Part shown: one piece after another, positions 61,515 to 64,000 of the stretch
Layout of the letters: each line of letters opens with the position of its first letter
How positions within the stretch are numbered: position 1 is the stretch's first letter
Assembly: GCA_001464715.1 (NCBI GenBank)
Contig: LNDT01000012.1
Coordinates: forward strand, 27,300 to 91,299
Length of the DNA stretch: 64,000 bases
From: Bdellovibrionales bacterium Ga0074137
GTDB taxonomy: Bacteria; Bdellovibrionota; Bdellovibrionia; Bdellovibrionales; JAMPXM01
Direction: 5' to 3'
Position numbers and translations under genes: made by a program
Notes under the pieces: model-generated
What the model saw: the letters and a program-made list of their open reading frames with translations, nothing else
Told to the model about the DNA's origin: nothing
Databases searched by the model: none

Positions 61515-63034
61515 AATCGGAAGTGACTTCAAAATCACCATCGCCAGTCAAAACTTTAAAAACACCAGCGGGGTCTCTGATCACCGCGTGTTACATCGTG
61601 CCGGGATTGCCTCAGCCATTGATGGCTTCTGAGAAAAACCCAGGATGGAAGCGGCTTCGCGAAGCGATGGAAAACGTTCGCGACGAAATCGCGGCGAGTG
61701 ACGCCGAGATGATTCTCTATTTCTCGACACAGTGGCTGACGGTTCTTGGTTATCTGTTTCAGGCCGACAAAAATCCGAAGTGGACGTTGGTGGATCACAA
61801 TTGGCACGAGTTCGGATCCGTTCAATACGATTTTAAAGTCGATGCGGAATTCGCGTCCGTGTACGCGCGTGAAGTAAAAGCGATGGGGCACTATGTCCGC
61901 GAAGTGAATTATCGTGGGTTTCCCATCGATACGGGCACAGTGGTGGCGCAGAAACTTTTAAATCCCACCAATCGTCTTCCGGCCGCGATGGCGTCTTGTA
62001 ATATGTATGCCGAAAAACAAGAGACGCTCTCGATCGGACAAGCAGCGATGCGTGCGATCGAAAAACACGGGAAACGCGTGGCGGTTGTTTGTGTCTCGGG
62101 GCTCTCGTCTCGCTACCACACAGAAGAAATTCCGTTTGAAAAAGATTTTATTTCGTCTGCGAAAGATGACGAGTGGAACAGAAAAATCCTAGAGATCCTT
62201 GGCGAGGGGAATCTTGAAGACGTGAGCGAAGTGGCGAGGGAATATTCAAAACAGGCCAATGCCGACATGGGCTTTCGCGGAATCTGGTGGCTCAATGGTC
62301 TTGTCGGTAAGACGAATGACTTTACGGGCCACGTGTTTGGCTACGAGCCGATCTACGGAACCGGAAATGGTGTTGTGGGTCTTTACCCAAAACGCGCGAT
62401 CAAGTCCGTGCCGGGTTGGGTGAACGACGAAGCCGACTTGGTCGAGCGCTTCGCAAAAGCACCACCTCGCGCGACCGCGCCGATGCCTTCTTCGGCGAAT
62501 GCACACGCATCGGCGCCGTCGAAATCTGCGGCCTCAGCGACGTCGAGCAGCGCGCTCGACAAGATCGTCACCTTTGAGGCGCCCAAATCCTCGGCGAAAG
62601 CGTCCGAGAAAAATGTGAGTTCGAAAAAAGCGCCGCCGCCGGTCGGCCCTTATCCTCACGCCAAGCGCGTGGGTGATTTTCTTTTCTTAAGCGGTGTGGG
62701 ACCAAGAAAGCCGGGGACAAAAGAAATTCCCGGCGTGCAATTGGACGCTGAAGGCAACGTCGTCAGTCACGATGTTGAAATTCAAACGCGCGCCGTGCTT
62801 GAGAACATCGAAGCCATTTTGGAAGAAGCTAAGTCGTCATTGAAAGATGTGGTCGATGTGCAGGTGTTTCTCACCGACATGGACCGCGACTTTAAAACAT
62901 TCAACCGCGTCTATGGTGATTACTTCGGATATGTAGGCGGGCCAAGCCCGACACGCACAACCGTGGAAGTCACAGCACTTCCAACACCGATCTGTGTTGA
63001 ACTCAAAGTGACGGCTTTTTTAGGTTCAAAGTAG
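61511..63034 (+). CDS. Fusion of 2-aminophenol 1,6-dioxygenase alpha-like subunit and RidA-type aminomuconate deaminase
   Basis: GTG 61511 has GGAGG 6 nt upstream. Residues ~20-310 are a LigB-like domain (ILYFSTQWLTVLGYLF, GFPIDTGTVVAQKLL, YGTGNGVVGLYP) in which the Fe-binding His of the beta subunit are absent, as in AmnA. A Ser/Ala/Pro/Lys-rich linker (~318-372) leads to a RidA fold (FLFLSGVGPRKPGTKEIPGV, RAVLENIEAILEEAKSS, VDVQVFLTDMDRDFKTFNRV) of the AmnD 2-aminomuconate deaminase type. The gene is therefore a scaffold/deaminase fusion. It overlaps both neighbours by 4 and 1 nt. Confidence 0.85.
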   Translation: MKSEVTSKSPSPVKTLKTPAGSLITACYIVPGLPQPLMASEKNPGWKRLREAMENVRDEIAASDAEMILYFSTQWLTVLGYLFQADKNPKWTLVDHNWHEFGSVQYDFKVDAEFASVYAREVKAMGHYVREVNYRGFPIDTGTVVAQKLLNPTNRLPAAMASCNMYAEKQETLSIGQAAMRAIEKHGKRVAVVCVSGLSSRYHTEEIPFEKDFISSAKDDEWNRKILEILGEGNLEDVSEVAREYSKQANADMGFRGIWWLNGLVGKTNDFTGHVFGYEPIYGTGNGVVGLYPKRAIKSVPGWVNDEADLVERFAKAPPRATAPMPSSANAHASAPSKSAASATSSSALDKIVTFEAPKSSAKASEKNVSSKKAPPPVGPYPHAKRVGDFLFLSGVGPRKPGTKEIPGVQLDAEGNVVSHDVEIQTRAVLENIEAILEEAKSSLKDVVDVQVFLTDMDRDFKTFNRVYGDYFGYVGGPSPTRTTVEVTALPTPICVELKVTAFLGSK

Positions 63035-63513
63035 TGGACCACTTGGCGATCGACGCGAACCTACGGCGCGAGCGAGAGTCGGATTTACTGACCTCGCACT
63101 ACGGCGTCTTTCAGTTCGAGGACCGCGAAAAAATCATGACCGAAGCTTTCGCGCGCGAAGCGAAAGGTGAGGCGTGGGTCAGTATCGTGCGCGACTTTCA
63201 CACGAGCACCCCGAAGTATTGGGGCTACAAAGTCGTCCCAACTGGCGACAAGTCCTCGAAAAAACCTCTCACCGAAGAACAGATCCGACGCCGCGACGTG
63301 TGGATCTTTTTTTGGACGGCTCTTCAGAGTCTCGTTTTTATCAAAGGTTTTATCATGTACTTCGGCCTCAACTATTCTATTGCCAGTGAAGAGACGTACG
63401 GGGGGCAAGACACCGATTTTTACGGCTGGGGTCTGGCGATCAGCCTTGCTGTGTCGGCGAGTGGTCTTATTCTTTTTGCGATCAGAAAATCTCGCGGGCG
63501 CGAGTGGACTTAG
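63034..63513 (+). CDS. Hypothetical membrane protein
   Basis: Not recognised. A 159-residue protein with a soluble N-terminal ~85 residues and two membrane helices (WTALQSLVFIKGFIMYFGL and LAISLAVSASGLILFAI). GTG start overlaps the previous stop by one base, so it belongs to the same transcript; its 3' end overlaps the DUF1275 gene by 4 nt. It could be a membrane anchor for the pathway, as inference. Confidence 0.72.
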   Translation: MDHLAIDANLRRERESDLLTSHYGVFQFEDREKIMTEAFAREAKGEAWVSIVRDFHTSTPKYWGYKVVPTGDKSSKKPLTEEQIRRRDVWIFFWTALQSLVFIKGFIMYFGLNYSIASEETYGGQDTDFYGWGLAISLAVSASGLILFAIRKSRGREWT

Positions 63514-64000
63514 GCGTTTTTTAAGCGCCGTGGTTTGATCACTTGAAAGTACATCATCAGTGAAAAAAGAAGTCCCGATGTTACGACCGGCATTGCAAAT
63601 CCAGCGTAGCCAAAATCCTTAAATGCAAATCCACCGGCCACCGAACCAAAACCGAAAAAGAGAATGATTCCGATCCGCATCAGATTCGCTCGGGAAACTT
63701 CATTGGATGTGTCGTCAAGCTTCGCGCGATTCATATATCGTACAAGCCCAATGCCAAGATCGGTCGTAATGCCGGTCAAATGTGTTGTTCGAAGAACCGA
63801 TTTTGAAACCGAAGTGATCGTTCCGTTTTGAATTCCGCAAATCAGACACAAAAGAATGAGAAGCAGGTAATCGCGTCTCATCGCCAGAGGCTCGCCGAAT
63901 TTTCCGAAGAGCCCAAAAAGGCCTCCGAAAAAAACAATCAGCGTTAAAGCGAAGATCACGCCGAACGTGAAATAGTAGCGAGGTTTTTTATGAAGCTTCA
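63510..64000 (-). CDS. DUF1275 (YoaK-type) membrane protein, truncated
   Basis: The reading frame stays open to the window end on the minus strand (upstream KLHKKPRYYFTFG continues the chain), so the N-terminus is missing. Segments DYLLLILLCLICGIQNGTIT, then HLTGITTDLGIGLVRYMN and IILFFGFGSVAGGFAF match DUF1275 (YoaK) proteins, which have about six helices. Role unknown. It is convergent with the gene at 63034. Confidence 0.82.
   Translation of the reverse strand, partial: KLHKKPRYYFTFGVIFALTLIVFFGGLFGLFGKFGEPLAMRRDYLLLILLCLICGIQNGTITSVSKSVLRTTHLTGITTDLGIGLVRYMNRAKLDDTSNEVSRANLMRIGIILFFGFGSVAGGFAFKDFGYAGFAMPVVTSGLLFSLMMYFQVIKPRRLKNA

Overview
The window looks like a piece of the chromosome of a Bdellovibrio-like bacterium (Bdellovibrionota). 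This is an inference from content: many secreted or envelope proteins of no known family, a Lys/Ala-rich histone-like SWIB protein, an HNH nuclease of a type often multi-copy in Bdellovibrio, a FecR-type surface protein, an E. coli-like thrABC operon, roughly 50% GC, and dense gene packing with many 1-4 nt overlaps. No tRNA, rRNA, CRISPR array, prophage or insertion sequence was seen. Genes run off both window ends (a COG0523 metallochaperone at the left, a DUF1275 membrane protein at the right).

Left part (1-12.5 kb): a zinc-chaperone C-terminus and a MerC-like membrane protein flank a secreted M14 carboxypeptidase. Then come a TauE/SafE exporter, unknown secreted proteins, a FecR-like surface protein, an HDOD signalling protein, purE-purK and a tRNA-dihydrouridine synthase. 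12.5-24 kb: a 713-residue periplasmic coiled-coil protein, thrA-thrB-thrC, a TrmN6-like methyltransferase, a YiiX-like papain-fold protein, an eIF1/SUI1-like factor, glutaredoxin, a second Dus enzyme, an EVE-domain protein and an SDR.

24-45 kb: fumarase C, a LOG-family protein, an XRE regulator, a zinc-ribbon/SH3-like protein, an EEP nuclease, a UvrD-type helicase, a PadR-HAAS-DUF4097 envelope-stress operon, an M23 peptidase, the HNH nuclease, BolA, EttA, a J-domain protein, an MFS carrier, the SWIB protein, methionine aminopeptidase and S-adenosylhomocysteinase. 45-54 kb: oligoribonuclease, Smr protein, several secreted unknowns including a predicted clan-CD (caspase-like) protein, a thioesterase, a DUF4336 protein, YaeQ, ferredoxin-NADP reductase and pyrophosphatase.

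Right part (55-63.5 kb): a coupled block resembling 2-aminophenol meta-cleavage: atypical SDR, luciferase-like monooxygenase, asparaginase-II-like hydrolase, 2-aminomuconate-semialdehyde dehydrogenase, an extradiol dioxygenase catalytic subunit, and a protein fusing the dioxygenase partner subunit to a RidA-type aminomuconate deaminase. A secreted protein with a kinase-like fold that lacks the catalytic Asp lies inside the block.

Two signals stand out. One is a pair of ~140-bp inverted-repeat elements (45895-46035 and 53408-53546). Each has 31-bp arms and a homologous core, and the differences between the two copies are compensated across the outer stem and inside three inner hairpins. This is strong evidence for a conserved folded element. 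The other is the aminophenol block with its dioxygenase-deaminase fusion.
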